A DNA stretch of 64,000 bases from Butyricimonas paravirosa. Its GTDB lineage: Bacteria; Bacteroidota; Bacteroidia; Bacteroidales; Marinifilaceae. The position numbers and the translations under genes are program-made. The DNA is taken from positions 5,146,001 through 5,210,000 of the forward strand of contig NZ_CP043839.1 in NCBI RefSeq assembly GCF_032878955.1. Direction: 5' to 3'. Each line of letters starts with the position of its first letter. The stretch's first letter is position 1. Shown piece after piece: positions 9,142-17,464 of this stretch. A model generated the notes under the pieces. The model saw only the letters and a list, made by a program, of their open reading frames with translations, was not told where the DNA came from and did not search any database.

Positions 9142-9798
9142 TCATTTCACTGCTCTCAACATCTCCCGTTTCCCCGGGGGACCGGGAAGGCGTTTCAAGT
9201 TAAAACCGATATTACGAAGAGCTTGTTTCACGGTTCCTTTTACGCAGTAGGTCGTGAGAATTCCTTCCGGTTTAAGCGCTTTGTAAAACTTGGTAAGCAT
9301 AGATTCCGTCCATAGGCGAGGTTGTACGTCGGGGGCGAAAGCATCGAAAAAGACCATATCGAAATATTCGTGAAAATTAACTTCTTCGAAATCTGCCCGA
9401 TGCTTGTGGAGCGTGAAATAAGGGGTGATGACAACATCCTCTTCCCAAGGCGCATTATGTAATTGTTGAAACAGGAGAGCATCTTCCGGGGTGAAGAGGT
9501 CGGAATAATTAATCTGTTCCACCTCCTGAGGTGTCAGCGGGTATTTCTCGAATGTGTGAAACACCACCTTGCGTTCATTATCCCTCGCCTCAAGCAACGT
9601 TAGAAAAGCATTTAGACCTGTTCCGAACCCGGCCTCCAAAATCCGGATATTCTTCTGCCCGTAGTATTCAATGCCTGCTTTTATAAATATATGAGTAGAT
9701 TCCTGTATGGCTCCGTGAATGGAATGATAATGCTCGTTCAGTTCCGGTATATACAGGGTGGTACTTCCGTCTTCTGTAGTAATAATTTCTCTATCCAT
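9142..9798 (-). CDS. mnmD: tRNA 5-methylaminomethyl-2-thiouridine methyltransferase MnmD
   Basis: A 218-residue protein matching the stand-alone methyltransferase half of MnmC. MnmD makes the final methylation of the wobble mnm5s2U34 in tRNAs for Lys, Glu and Gln. Visible features: N-terminal TEDGSTTLYIPELNEHYHS, the SAM-binding ILEAGFGTGLNAF (about residues 54-66), and MVFFDAFAPDVQPRLWT (about 148-164), a signature of the family. The C-terminal GPPGKREMLRA segment is also conserved. Its stop is followed by the repeat-bearing gap, and its start lies 3 bp from the threonine aldolase stop, so the two are co-transcribed. Confidence 0.9.
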   Translation of the reverse strand: MDREIITTEDGSTTLYIPELNEHYHSIHGAIQESTHIFIKAGIEYYGQKNIRILEAGFGTGLNAFLTLLEARDNERKVVFHTFEKYPLTPQEVEQINYSDLFTPEDALLFQQLHNAPWEEDVVITPYFTLHKHRADFEEVNFHEYFDMVFFDAFAPDVQPRLWTESMLTKFYKALKPEGILTTYCVKGTVKQALRNIGFNLKRLPGPPGKREMLRAVK

Positions 9799-9801
9799 CT
9801 T

Positions 9802-10830
9802 CTAGCATAATTCTTGACGCAATAGGTTTGCGAATTCGATGACATCATTTTCCGTGGTGTCAAACGAGCAAACCCATCTTACTTCGGCCGCATCTTCATC
9901 CCATACGTAAAAGAAACATTCATCCTGAAGTTTGGTAATCTTTTCTCGCGGGATGATAGCGAAAATCTCGTTTGCCTCAACCTTCTGCGTGATGCTCACG
10001 GAAGGAATCTGCTCTGCCGCGTTAGCGAGCTTTTGTGCCATGGCATTTGCGTGTGCGGCTGATTTCAACCATAAATTATCTTTTAGAACAGCCGAGAACT
10101 GGGCGGCGATAAAGCGCGATTTGGAATGTAGCTGCATCAACTGTTTCCGGATATATTTAACCTCTTTCGACATCGTGGTGTTAAAGAAGACAACAGCTTC
10201 CCCGAACATCATGCCGTTTTTGGTTCCCCCGAAGCTTAAAACGTCGATTCCCACTTCTTTCGTGATGCTGGCCGGGGTACATCCCAGGTATGCAACGGCA
10301 TTTGCCAGACGGGCTCCGTCCATGTGAACATACATATCGTGGGCATGGGCGAAGTCACAAATTTCTTTTAATTCATCATGCGTGTAGACTGTTCCGAGTT
10401 CCGTACACTGAGTTAGCGAGATGATTTTCGGTTGGGCGTGGTGTTGATCATCAAATCCATGCATATGATTGTGTATCAATCCCAGGGTGAGTTTTCCGTC
10501 AAATGTGGGAACGGTCAACAGCTTACTGCCGGTTTGTTTCTCGATAGCCCCGCACTCGTCCACGTTAATATGAGCTGTTTCCGCACAAATGATCGCGTTA
10601 TATGAATGAGTGAAAGCCGAGAGACTCAATATATTGGCTCCCGTTCCATTATAAACGAAATACACGTCAACATCGTCTCCGAAGATTTGTTTGAAATCTT
10701 CGATGGCTTTTTCCGTGTATTTGTCTTCCCCGTAAGAATGTTGATGTCCGAAGGCTGATTCTTCCAGTGCTTTAAATACTTCCGGTAATACTCCGGAAAA
10801 ATTGTCACTACCGAAACCTCTAAGTCCCAT
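9802..10830 (-). CDS. ltaE: Low-specificity L-threonine aldolase
   Basis: A 342-residue PLP enzyme of the aspartate aminotransferase fold that cleaves L-threonine/allo-threonine to glycine and acetaldehyde. It shows the N-terminal FGSDNFSGVLPEVFKAL, VYNGTGANILSL in the cofactor-phosphate region, HMDGARLANAVA (Asp-Arg that hold the cofactor and substrate), and the PLP lysine in SFGGTKNGMM near residue 200. The length is usual for the family. It is the first gene of the pair with mnmD on the minus strand. Confidence 0.9.
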   Translation of the reverse strand: MGLRGFGSDNFSGVLPEVFKALEESAFGHQHSYGEDKYTEKAIEDFKQIFGDDVDVYFVYNGTGANILSLSAFTHSYNAIICAETAHINVDECGAIEKQTGSKLLTVPTFDGKLTLGLIHNHMHGFDDQHHAQPKIISLTQCTELGTVYTHDELKEICDFAHAHDMYVHMDGARLANAVAYLGCTPASITKEVGIDVLSFGGTKNGMMFGEAVVFFNTTMSKEVKYIRKQLMQLHSKSRFIAAQFSAVLKDNLWLKSAAHANAMAQKLANAAEQIPSVSITQKVEANEIFAIIPREKITKLQDECFFYVWDEDAAEVRWVCSFDTTENDVIEFANLLRQELC

Positions 10831-10890
10831 GAATAGAATAAATTAGTTTGTGGTTAAAAGAAAATAATGTATAATGAACAGAATATAAAA

Positions 10891-10926
10891 AGACTACCTC
10901 AAAGTAAATTTGAGGTAGTCTGAAAT
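10891..10926 (-). terminator. Rho-independent terminator after the decarboxylase operon
   Basis: AGACTACCTCAAA and TTTGAGGTAGTCT form a 13-bp stem with a short loop (10891-10921). On the minus strand the hairpin is followed by TTTTTATATT (plus-strand 10881-10890). It sits 12 bp beyond the mmdB stop. Confidence 0.85.
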
Positions 10927-10932
10927 ATTAGG

Positions 10933-12204
10933 TTATCCTAAGAATGACAATAATATACCGGCTGCAACGGCAGAACCGATAACTCCGGCCACGTTCGGAC
11001 CCATGGCGTGCATCAACAGGAAGTTTCCTGGGTTAGCTTCTTGTCCCACATTCTGTGATACGCGGGCTGCCATCGGAACTGCAGAAACTCCGGCAGAACC
11101 GATCAACGGGTTGATCTTGTTCTTGGTGAACAAGTTCATAAATTTTGCCAGTAATACACCACCGGCACTACCGATACCGAAAGCTAGAACTCCGATCACC
11201 AGGATAGCTAATGTTTGAAAATTCAAGAATGCAGCAGCCGTAGTCGTGGCTCCGACCGAGATACCTAAGAATATCGTACAGATATTCATTAGTTCATTTT
11301 GAACTGTTTTACTCAAACGTTCAACTACACCACATTCACGCATTAAGTTACCTAACATCAAGCATCCGATTAGAGGAGCTGCAGAAGGTAATAATAATGA
11401 TACAAATATGGTTACAACGATCGGGAATACGATTTTCTCTTTTTTAGATACTTTACGCAATTGTTTCATCACAATCTCCCGTTCTTTCTGGGTTGTTAAC
11501 GCTTTCATGATAGGTGGCTGTATCACAGGAACCAAAGCCATGTATGAATAGGCGGCTACCGCGATCGGACCAAGTAAGCTCGGTGCTAATTTTGAGGTTA
11601 GGTAAATAGCTGTCGGACCATCTGCCCCTCCGATAATTCCGATAGATCCAGCTTCAGCATAGGTAAAGCCTAATGCGAGAGCTCCTAGGAACGTTGCGAA
11701 GATTCCGAGTTGAGCTGCAGCTCCCAAAAGAAAACTTTTAGGATTTGCCAATAATGGACCGAAATCCGTCATGGCTCCGACACCAACAAAGATTATACAA
11801 GGATAGATTCCTAATTTTACCCCTAAGTACAGGTAATCTAGCAAACCAACGTTATTGGAATTAGTGAAGTTTGCCCAATGTACGTGTCCTCCATCAAAAA
11901 GTTCTGGATGGAATAATCCGGCTCCGGGTAAGTTCGTCAATAACATACCGAAAGCTATTGGCAACAATAATAACGGCTCGAATTTCTTCACGATAGCCAA
12001 ATAAAATAGCACGCATGCCACAACTATCATGACTAAGCATAGCCAATTCCCGGCGAAAAGTTGGGCAAATCCCGTGTCATTTAAGAATTTAGACACTTTT
12101 TCGCCCATATCAATTTCTTCTGCACTAGCGGCAAAAGGCATGATAAATATACCGAGTAATAAGGCTATTTTTAACAGGTATTTTTCCACTTGTCTCATTT
12201 TCAA
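10933..12204 (-). CDS. mmdB: Sodium-pumping decarboxylase beta subunit
   Basis: A 423-residue integral membrane protein of the OadB/MmdB/GcdB family, which couples decarboxylation of the carboxybiotin carrier to outward sodium transport. The conserved GIIGGADGPTAIY motif (sodium-binding region) is present near residue 190, along with about ten hydrophobic helices, including the conserved YSYMALVPVIQPPIMKAL stretch. It has an N-terminal hydrophobic extension ending MPFAASAEE that looks like a cleavable signal or extra helix. It is the last gene of the five-gene operon. Confidence 0.92.
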   Translation of the reverse strand: MKMRQVEKYLLKIALLLGIFIMPFAASAEEIDMGEKVSKFLNDTGFAQLFAGNWLCLVMIVVACVLFYLAIVKKFEPLLLLPIAFGMLLTNLPGAGLFHPELFDGGHVHWANFTNSNNVGLLDYLYLGVKLGIYPCIIFVGVGAMTDFGPLLANPKSFLLGAAAQLGIFATFLGALALGFTYAEAGSIGIIGGADGPTAIYLTSKLAPSLLGPIAVAAYSYMALVPVIQPPIMKALTTQKEREIVMKQLRKVSKKEKIVFPIVVTIFVSLLLPSAAPLIGCLMLGNLMRECGVVERLSKTVQNELMNICTIFLGISVGATTTAAAFLNFQTLAILVIGVLAFGIGSAGGVLLAKFMNLFTKNKINPLIGSAGVSAVPMAARVSQNVGQEANPGNFLLMHAMGPNVAGVIGSAVAAGILLSFLG

Positions 12205-12219
12205 TTGTTTTACGGTAAA

Positions 12220-12654
12220 TTAAACCAAATCAACAAGCGGATCATCCTGAGAAACACTTTGACCAGCTGTTACATGTATTGCTTTCACTTGACCGTCAAC
12301 ACTTGCCACGATATTGTTTTCCATTTTCATGGCTTCCATGACTAATAGACAATCTCCGCGTTTTACTTGACTGCCAACTTTCACGCTAATAGCGGAAATC
12401 GTTCCGGGAAGCGGTGCTTTAATGTAGGTAGTCTTGTTACTTGTTGCAGATGTACTTTGAGCGGAACTCTTGTAGGTAGTTGAAGTCGGTATGGCAGCAG
12501 GTTTACGAGGAGCTGTGGTAGCAACCGTATTTTTGCTTTCGTATGATACTTCATAAGATATACCGTTCACCTCAACTGTAGCTTTGTCATGATCCGTTAC
12601 ATTCACAGTTACATCGAAATTGTTTTCGTCTATGGTGATTTTGAATTTATTCAT
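12220..12654 (-). CDS. mmdC: Biotin carboxyl carrier subunit of the decarboxylase
   Basis: A 144-residue protein with a C-terminal biotinyl domain whose biotinylation site is Lys in VMEAMKMEN (about residue 110). The middle is an Ala/Thr/Ser/Pro-rich flexible linker (about 45-75), and the N-terminal 40 residues match the short beta segment usual for this gamma/C subunit. It shuttles the carboxyl group from the MmdA active site to the membrane subunit. It lies 12-15 bp from its neighbours in the operon. Confidence 0.92.
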   Translation of the reverse strand: MNKFKITIDENNFDVTVNVTDHDKATVEVNGISYEVSYESKNTVATTAPRKPAAIPTSTTYKSSAQSTSATSNKTTYIKAPLPGTISAISVKVGSQVKRGDCLLVMEAMKMENNIVASVDGQVKAIHVTAGQSVSQDDPLVDLV

Positions 12655-12666
12655 AATCTGTTTATT

Positions 12667-13011
12667 TTACTTATTAAGGTTTCTCATACCGTAAATTTTA
12701 GAACTCCACGGAGAATAACGTTTTTCAACTTCTTCGATCGTGATCACGTGAGGTTCCTCGTCATGAGAGTTGAAATATAAATGCATAGCCATAGCGATGG
12801 CAGCTTGTTCGTGAGGTGTCGGATGGGTATCCGTTGTCACTACTGCTTTTTCCGTGTCTTGAACTGTTTTCGCATGATCTTCTACTTGATTCGTCAACTT
12901 GGTCTGTAAGTTAATAATCCAGATCAAAAGAATCAATAGCAGAAATACTGTTACCATCCCCACGCCTGTAACGAGGAGTGCGTAACCCCAGTTAATTGCT
13001 AATGTAATCAT
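12667..13011 (-). CDS. mmdD: OadG-like small membrane subunit of the decarboxylase
   Basis: A 114-residue protein with one N-terminal membrane helix (about 8-34: LLVTGVGMVTVFLLLILLIWII) and a charged cytoplasmic tail ending YSPWSSKIYGMRNLNK. In oxaloacetate and methylmalonyl-CoA decarboxylases this subunit anchors and assembles the complex. A run of His (SHDEEPH) may bind zinc as in OadG, which is inference. It lies between mmdA (5 bp) and mmdC (12 bp). Confidence 0.85.
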   Translation of the reverse strand: MITLAINWGYALLVTGVGMVTVFLLLILLIWIINLQTKLTNQVEDHAKTVQDTEKAVVTTDTHPTPHEQAAIAMAMHLYFNSHDEEPHVITIEEVEKRYSPWSSKIYGMRNLNK

Positions 13012-13016
13012 ATGAA

Positions 13017-14576
13017 TTACAACGGTATATTTGAGTGTTTCTTCATCGGGTTAACAACGCGCTTGGTCTGTAAAGACTGGAAAGCACGGATAATGCGGAA
13101 ACGCGTGTTACGCGGTTCGATAACATCATCAATGTATCCATATGAAGCGGCTTTGTACGGGTTCGCGAAGGCCGAGTTGTATTCTTCCTCTTTCGTGGCA
13201 ATAAATTTAGCTTTTTCCTCGGGATCAGAGAGTGCTGCCAATTCTTTACCATACAACACCTCGATGGCTCCCTTAGCTCCCATAACGGCGATTTGTGCCG
13301 TGGGCCAAGCGTAATTGAAGTCTCCACGCAATTGTTTACATGACATCACGTCGTGAGCACCTCCGTAAGATTTCCGTAAAGTAACGGTTACTTTAGGCAC
13401 AGTCGCTTCTCCGTAAGCAAACATTAATTTTGCTCCGTGAGTGATGATTCCACCATACTCCTGTACACGTCCCGGCAAGAATCCCGGTACGTCAACCAAG
13501 GTCAATACCGGAATGTTGAAACAGTCGCAGAAACGAACGAAACGTGCAGCTTTACGAGATGCTTCAATGTCAAGAACTCCGGCATAGAAGTTCGGTTGGT
13601 TAGCGATAACGCCGACAGAACGTCCGCCCATACGGCAGAATCCGACAATGATGTTACGGGCATAACGTTTGTGAACTTCCAAGAATTTTCCGTTATCCAC
13701 GATAGCTTCAATGACATCCATCATGTTATACGGTAAATTCGGATTATCAGGAATTATTTCGTTTAACCGATCTTCCAGACGGTCAATCGGGTCATTGCAT
13801 ATGGCAATCGGGGCCTCTTCCAAGTTGTTGGAAGGTAAATAAGAAAGCAAATCGCGAATGATAGAGATACCCTCTTCCTCGTTTTCTGCCAAGAAATGAG
13901 AAACACCGGATTTCGTGGAGTGAACTTCTGCACCTCCTAATTCTTCGGTTGTGATATCTTCTCCCGTTACGGTTTTCACTACTTTCGGACCGGTTACAAA
14001 CATGTATGATGATTGGTCAGTCATCAGGATGAAGTCCGTCAAGGCAGGAGAGTACACGGCACCTCCGGCGCAAGGGCCGAAAATAGCGGAGATCTGTGGG
14101 ATAACTCCTGAAGCGAGAATATTCCGTTCGAAAATTTCCGCGTATCCGGCTAAGGAGTTAACCCCTTCTTGAATACGAGCACCACCCGAATCATTCAATC
14201 CGATAATGGGAGCTCCCACGGTCATGGCTTTGTCCATCACCTTGCAAATCTTTTGAGCTAACATTTCGGAAAGCGCTCCTCCGAAAACAGTGAAGTCTTG
14301 AGCAAAAACAAATACGAGACGTCCGTCAATTGTTCCTTGTCCGGTTACCACACCATCACCCAAGAATTTGGTCTTTTCCATCCCAAAGTTATAACAACGG
14401 TGTGTTATAAACATATCAAACTCTTCGAAACTATTTTCGTCCAGCAACATGGCGATTCTTTCGCGAGCGGTATATTTCCCTTTTTTGTGTTGGGATTCTA
14501 TACGCTTTTCCCCTCCGCCAAGCTTTGCCTGCGCGCGTAATTCGATTAACTCTTTGACTTTATCTTGATTTGTCAT
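13017..14576 (-). CDS. mmdA: Methylmalonyl-CoA decarboxylase carboxyltransferase subunit alpha
   Basis: A 519-residue acyl-CoA carboxyltransferase, the usual length for MmdA/PccB. Features: N-terminal GKYTARERIAMLLDENSFEE, the oxyanion-hole segment LNDSGGARIQEGV (about 110-122), GPCAGGAVYSPALTDF (about 148-163), and the second glycine motif KSYGGAHDVMSCKQ (about 405-418). It transfers CO2 from (S)-methylmalonyl-CoA to biotin. The neighbours (epimerase upstream; biotin carrier and sodium-pump subunits downstream) favour methylmalonyl-CoA decarboxylase over propionyl-CoA carboxylase, because no biotin carboxylase is nearby. Confidence 0.92.
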   Translation of the reverse strand: MTNQDKVKELIELRAQAKLGGGEKRIESQHKKGKYTARERIAMLLDENSFEEFDMFITHRCYNFGMEKTKFLGDGVVTGQGTIDGRLVFVFAQDFTVFGGALSEMLAQKICKVMDKAMTVGAPIIGLNDSGGARIQEGVNSLAGYAEIFERNILASGVIPQISAIFGPCAGGAVYSPALTDFILMTDQSSYMFVTGPKVVKTVTGEDITTEELGGAEVHSTKSGVSHFLAENEEEGISIIRDLLSYLPSNNLEEAPIAICNDPIDRLEDRLNEIIPDNPNLPYNMMDVIEAIVDNGKFLEVHKRYARNIIVGFCRMGGRSVGVIANQPNFYAGVLDIEASRKAARFVRFCDCFNIPVLTLVDVPGFLPGRVQEYGGIITHGAKLMFAYGEATVPKVTVTLRKSYGGAHDVMSCKQLRGDFNYAWPTAQIAVMGAKGAIEVLYGKELAALSDPEEKAKFIATKEEEYNSAFANPYKAASYGYIDDVIEPRNTRFRIIRAFQSLQTKRVVNPMKKHSNIPL

Positions 14577-14614
14577 ATTATCAAAATTTATATGAGCTGA
14601 TTATTTAAAAGAAA

Positions 14615-15019
14615 TTATTTCGTTCCGCAAAGTTCAGTTAATACTCTGAACGTTGATTTCGGGTGAAGGAATCCGATTCTCAATCCCTCTGCACCTCCGC
14701 GCGGAGCTTTGTCGATTAACTGGCAACCTGCAGCTTGTGCATCATTCAATGCGGCTTGAACATCTTCAACAGCGAAAGCGATGTGGTGCATACCACCCCC
14801 GTTTTTCTCAACGAATTTACCGATAGGGCCTTCCGGGTCAGTTGATTCCAGTAATTCGATTTTAGTTTGTCCTACTTTAAAGAAAGCTGTTTTTACTTTT
14901 TGATCTTTTACTTCTTCAATAGCATAGCATTCTAAACCTAATACTTTTTCATAGTATGGGATTGCTTCATCTAAACTGGCAACTGCGATGCCGATGTGTT
15001 CAATATGTGTTGGTTTCAT
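14615..15019 (-). CDS. mce: Methylmalonyl-CoA epimerase
   Basis: A 134-residue vicinal-oxygen-chelate (glyoxalase-like) fold protein. Metal ligands are visible in HIEHIGIAVASLDEA (about 4-18) and GGGMHHIAFAVEDV (about 85-98), and the C-terminal FLHPKSTFRVLTELCG is conserved in epimerases. It interconverts (R)- and (S)-methylmalonyl-CoA, feeding the decarboxylase encoded just downstream in the succinate-to-propionate route. It is the first gene of the operon. No perfect TAnnTTTG promoter was found in the 230 bp upstream. Confidence 0.93.
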   Translation of the reverse strand: MKPTHIEHIGIAVASLDEAIPYYEKVLGLECYAIEEVKDQKVKTAFFKVGQTKIELLESTDPEGPIGKFVEKNGGGMHHIAFAVEDVQAALNDAQAAGCQLIDKAPRGGAEGLRIGFLHPKSTFRVLTELCGTK

Positions 15020-15286
15020 AACAAAAAAACATTAAAGTTAGATATTATATTTTAATCATTTAGCTTATTTATAGCGCACTTTCTTTGAATATTTCTCTCG
15101 TTCCAATATTTATGCGCGAAACTACTCATTGTTCTTGCGATTTTCAAGTAAAAGCGGTAAATATTTTCAAAAAAAACGAGTTTATACTTGTTTTAAATAA
15201 AGTATTGATAACTTCATCATTATTCGTTACGTAAACCCTATTTAGAAAGAGTGAAATTTATATTGATAATAAAAATATCGGATATT

Positions 15287-15700
15287 ATGAGTAAGCAAAA
15301 ATTTGTCGTTTTTTTGATCGCCATCATTGGTATGATTGCGACGTTTCTACCTTGGTATGAAATCGGTGGCTTGGGAATGATCATGGGGTATCAAACCGTT
15401 GGTTGGTTTACGTTTATCATGTTTGCCCTTGTTTTTCTTTTTGGCTTGCGGAAAGAGGCAAAGCAGGATATGTCCATGGGGTTACTATACCTCGGATCAT
15501 TTTTTTCGTTGCTTGCCGCTTTCGTGGTTTTGTGGCAGATGATCACGCTCGGTCTGGACAAGGAAGGAGGGAGTATGTCGGTTGCCGGTAACGTGCTGGC
15601 TAACGACACTCGTGTTTTATACGGGGCTTACCAGATCGTTATTGCTGGAATCTGTTTGCCGTTCGGGGCTTTCCTTTTCCGTGATAGGAAAAGAAGATAA
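15287..15700 (+). CDS. Small multi-pass membrane protein
   Basis: The ATG at 15287 (MSKQKFVVFLIAIIG) is preferred over an in-frame GTG at 15251 because the upstream 12 residues add nothing recognisable. The 137-residue product has four hydrophobic segments (about 6-20, 33-52, 62-85 and 110-130) and a basic C-terminal RDRKRR. I do not recognise the family; TLPWYEIG-like N-terminal loops occur in many uncharacterised Bacteroidota membrane proteins. It is a monocistronic gene followed by a strong terminator. Confidence 0.7.
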   Translation: MSKQKFVVFLIAIIGMIATFLPWYEIGGLGMIMGYQTVGWFTFIMFALVFLFGLRKEAKQDMSMGLLYLGSFFSLLAAFVVLWQMITLGLDKEGGSMSVAGNVLANDTRVLYGAYQIVIAGICLPFGAFLFRDRKRR

Positions 15701-15721
15701 AAATGCAGGTATATTCTTTGG

Positions 15722-15756
15722 GAAAAAGTTTACCGGGAGCAGGTAAACTTTTTCAA
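15722..15756 (+). terminator. Terminator hairpin after the small membrane protein gene
   Basis: GAAAAAGTTTACC (15722-15734) pairs perfectly with GGTAAACTTTTTC (15742-15754) around a 7-nt loop. The T-run is part of the 3' arm, so it could work in both directions. The rest of 15757-16050 is AT-rich, with tandem-like CTCCTATTCAACTC words at about 15828-15860, and no gene was seen in it. Confidence 0.75.
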
Positions 15757-16050
15757 CCCTGTTATATAGATATTAATGCCTATATAAGATAATTTTTTCT
15801 TATATTTAATGTATATTTATCGTACCAACTCCTATTCAACTCCCATTCATCTCCTATTCAACACTAATTATTATAGAAATCAGATTGAAAATAAAAAATA
15901 AATATGAAGATAGTAATTCTATTATAATACCTGTGATATTACTCTTTTATTATTTTTATGGGTAGAAATGCTTTCTGAAAACCTGATTAATTGGATTTGA
16001 GATAGGACAAAAGTTATAAAAAATATATGGAAATGACGGGTTTGCAGAAT

Positions 16051-16620
16051 TTATTTATCCACGTGTAGTAAGTGCTTGGCGAAAAAAAGGATAATATATT
16101 CGTGTCCGATAATCTTTCGTAATTTGGTGTACATTTCTTTTTTGAGAGATTTCACGGAGTTAAGAGAGATTCCCAGCACGTCCGCGATTTCCGGGTTTGA
16201 TTTGCCTTCTAATGCGAGGGTGGCGATTTCGAGGCTACGTCCGGAGAGTTGGTTGATGGCGGAGTGTACACACCGGATCATTTCCTGAGTGGCAATTTCT
16301 TCTAAAAATGAATCTTCAGAGGGTAACTCATCCTTTAACTGTTCGGCATCTTCTGTTTTAAATTTGTTCCGTCTCAAGATATCCATACAGATGTTTTTTG
16401 CCGTGATATAAATGAAGGCAACCGCGTTTCGCTTGGTGTAGGAATCATCCAAGCGTTCGTACAATTTGAAAAATGTCTCCTGCGTGGCGTCCATGGCTTG
16501 TTCCCTGTCTTTTAGATAGGTATTGCAGAATCCCCACACGGCTTGAAAATAATCCGTGTACAGTTCTTTAAATGTATCTATACCGTTAATAGAGTCGCTC
16601 ATGTCAGGAATTTTATCCAC
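16051..16620 (-). CDS. ECF-type RNA polymerase sigma factor
   Basis: A 189-residue sigma-70 family protein. Region 2 is visible as FQAVWGFCNTYLKDREQAMDATQETFFKLYERL (about 29-61, given here only for location) and region 4 as LEIATLALEGKSNPEIADVLGISLNSVKSLKKEMYTKL near 130-167. The length is normal for Bacteroidota ECF factors. It is divergent from a second ECF gene 319 bp away, and no anti-sigma gene lies next to it on this strand. A TATATTTG-like -7 element on the minus strand (plus-strand CAAATATA at 16622-16629) almost abuts the ATG; if real, translation would begin at the second Met (16602). Confidence 0.88.
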   Translation of the reverse strand: MDKIPDMSDSINGIDTFKELYTDYFQAVWGFCNTYLKDREQAMDATQETFFKLYERLDDSYTKRNAVAFIYITAKNICMDILRRNKFKTEDAEQLKDELPSEDSFLEEIATQEMIRCVHSAINQLSGRSLEIATLALEGKSNPEIADVLGISLNSVKSLKKEMYTKLRKIIGHEYIILFFAKHLLHVDK

Positions 16621-16939
16621 ACAAATATATGGTGAAAAGTTTAAAAGCGAAAATCTTCTTGGTTGAAATGAACTGGAAGTACGTAATCAATGTATGTCAA
16701 GGTGTCATTGATAAAAGAAGCATTAATGGTTCGTTTAATAATATTGATTTCTGTTTCGTCAGGGCGTTACTCTAAAGAAAAATCCTTGATGTATGTTTTT
16801 GATTTTGAGGAAGAATAAAAAATACATCAATTTTGGTAATTGTGTGCTATTATTACTATTTTGAGGATTATTAAACGAAGGTTTAATCCTGTTTTGAAAT
16901 TATGTGAGAAAACGGGGGATTTCGTAGGGATCGGCATTT
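16621..16939. other. Intergenic region between two divergent sigma genes
   Basis: No gene is visible in these 319 bp. The region is AT-rich and holds a 7-bp inverted repeat, ATCAATG (16686-16692) and CATTGAT (16706-16712). It must contain the promoters of both sigma genes; only the TATATTTG-like element on the minus strand at 16622-16629 could be matched to the consensus. Confidence 0.5.
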
Positions 16940-17410
16940 ATGACGGAAGAGAAAGAGAAGATTATTGCTCGACTATATTGCAAGTTGAGGCATGAATTGC
17001 GTGTTTATGCTGCTCGCTATTGTCCTGATGAGGCAGAGGATATAGTACATCAGGCTTTCGTGAACGGTTATAACAAAATCGTGGAAGAACGAAATGAATC
17101 GGAACAGCGTTCCTATCTTTATTCCACGGTAAAAAATTTGTGTCTGAATTTTATTCGTAATTCTCGTCCGGTATACATGGATTTATCCCCCGAGCTGATG
17201 ACCGAGTTTGTTGTCGTGGATACTCATGATTATATGTACGAACTGATCGGTCGCTTACCGCGAAAAGAGCGTTGTATTTTAGAATTAGCCTTACAAGGAT
17301 ATGACACGAAGGAAATCGCTGAACAAATTGGCATGGAGTATAATACCGTGCGGCATTACAAGAAAGAGGCTTACGCTAAAATACGAGAGGCATTGAAAAA
17401 CGAGATTTAA
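16940..17410 (+). CDS. ECF-type RNA polymerase sigma factor (SusCD-locus type)
   Basis: A 156-residue sigma-70 family protein, somewhat short. The region 2 core is ARYCPDEAEDIVHQAFVNGY (about 25-44); a YSTVKNLCLNFIRN stretch follows; region 4 helix-turn-helix is LALQGYDTKEIAEQIGMEYNTV (about 118-139). This size and sequence are typical of the ECF factors paired with FecR anti-sigma and SusC/SusD genes. Here, unusually, a 940-residue histidine kinase gene lies between it and the FecR gene. Its partner is inferred to be the FecR at 20384. Confidence 0.88.
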   Translation: MTEEKEKIIARLYCKLRHELRVYAARYCPDEAEDIVHQAFVNGYNKIVEERNESEQRSYLYSTVKNLCLNFIRNSRPVYMDLSPELMTEFVVVDTHDYMYELIGRLPRKERCILELALQGYDTKEIAEQIGMEYNTVRHYKKEAYAKIREALKNEI

Positions 17411-17464
17411 TATCCTGTTTTATTTTGAAAAGGGGGCCGGAGTGAAGGATATTTTACTATTTTT

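Noticed and set aside
15020..15286. Consensus promoter for the mce operon
   Set aside because: No TAnnTTTG on the minus strand was found in the upstream region; a weaker promoter must be used.
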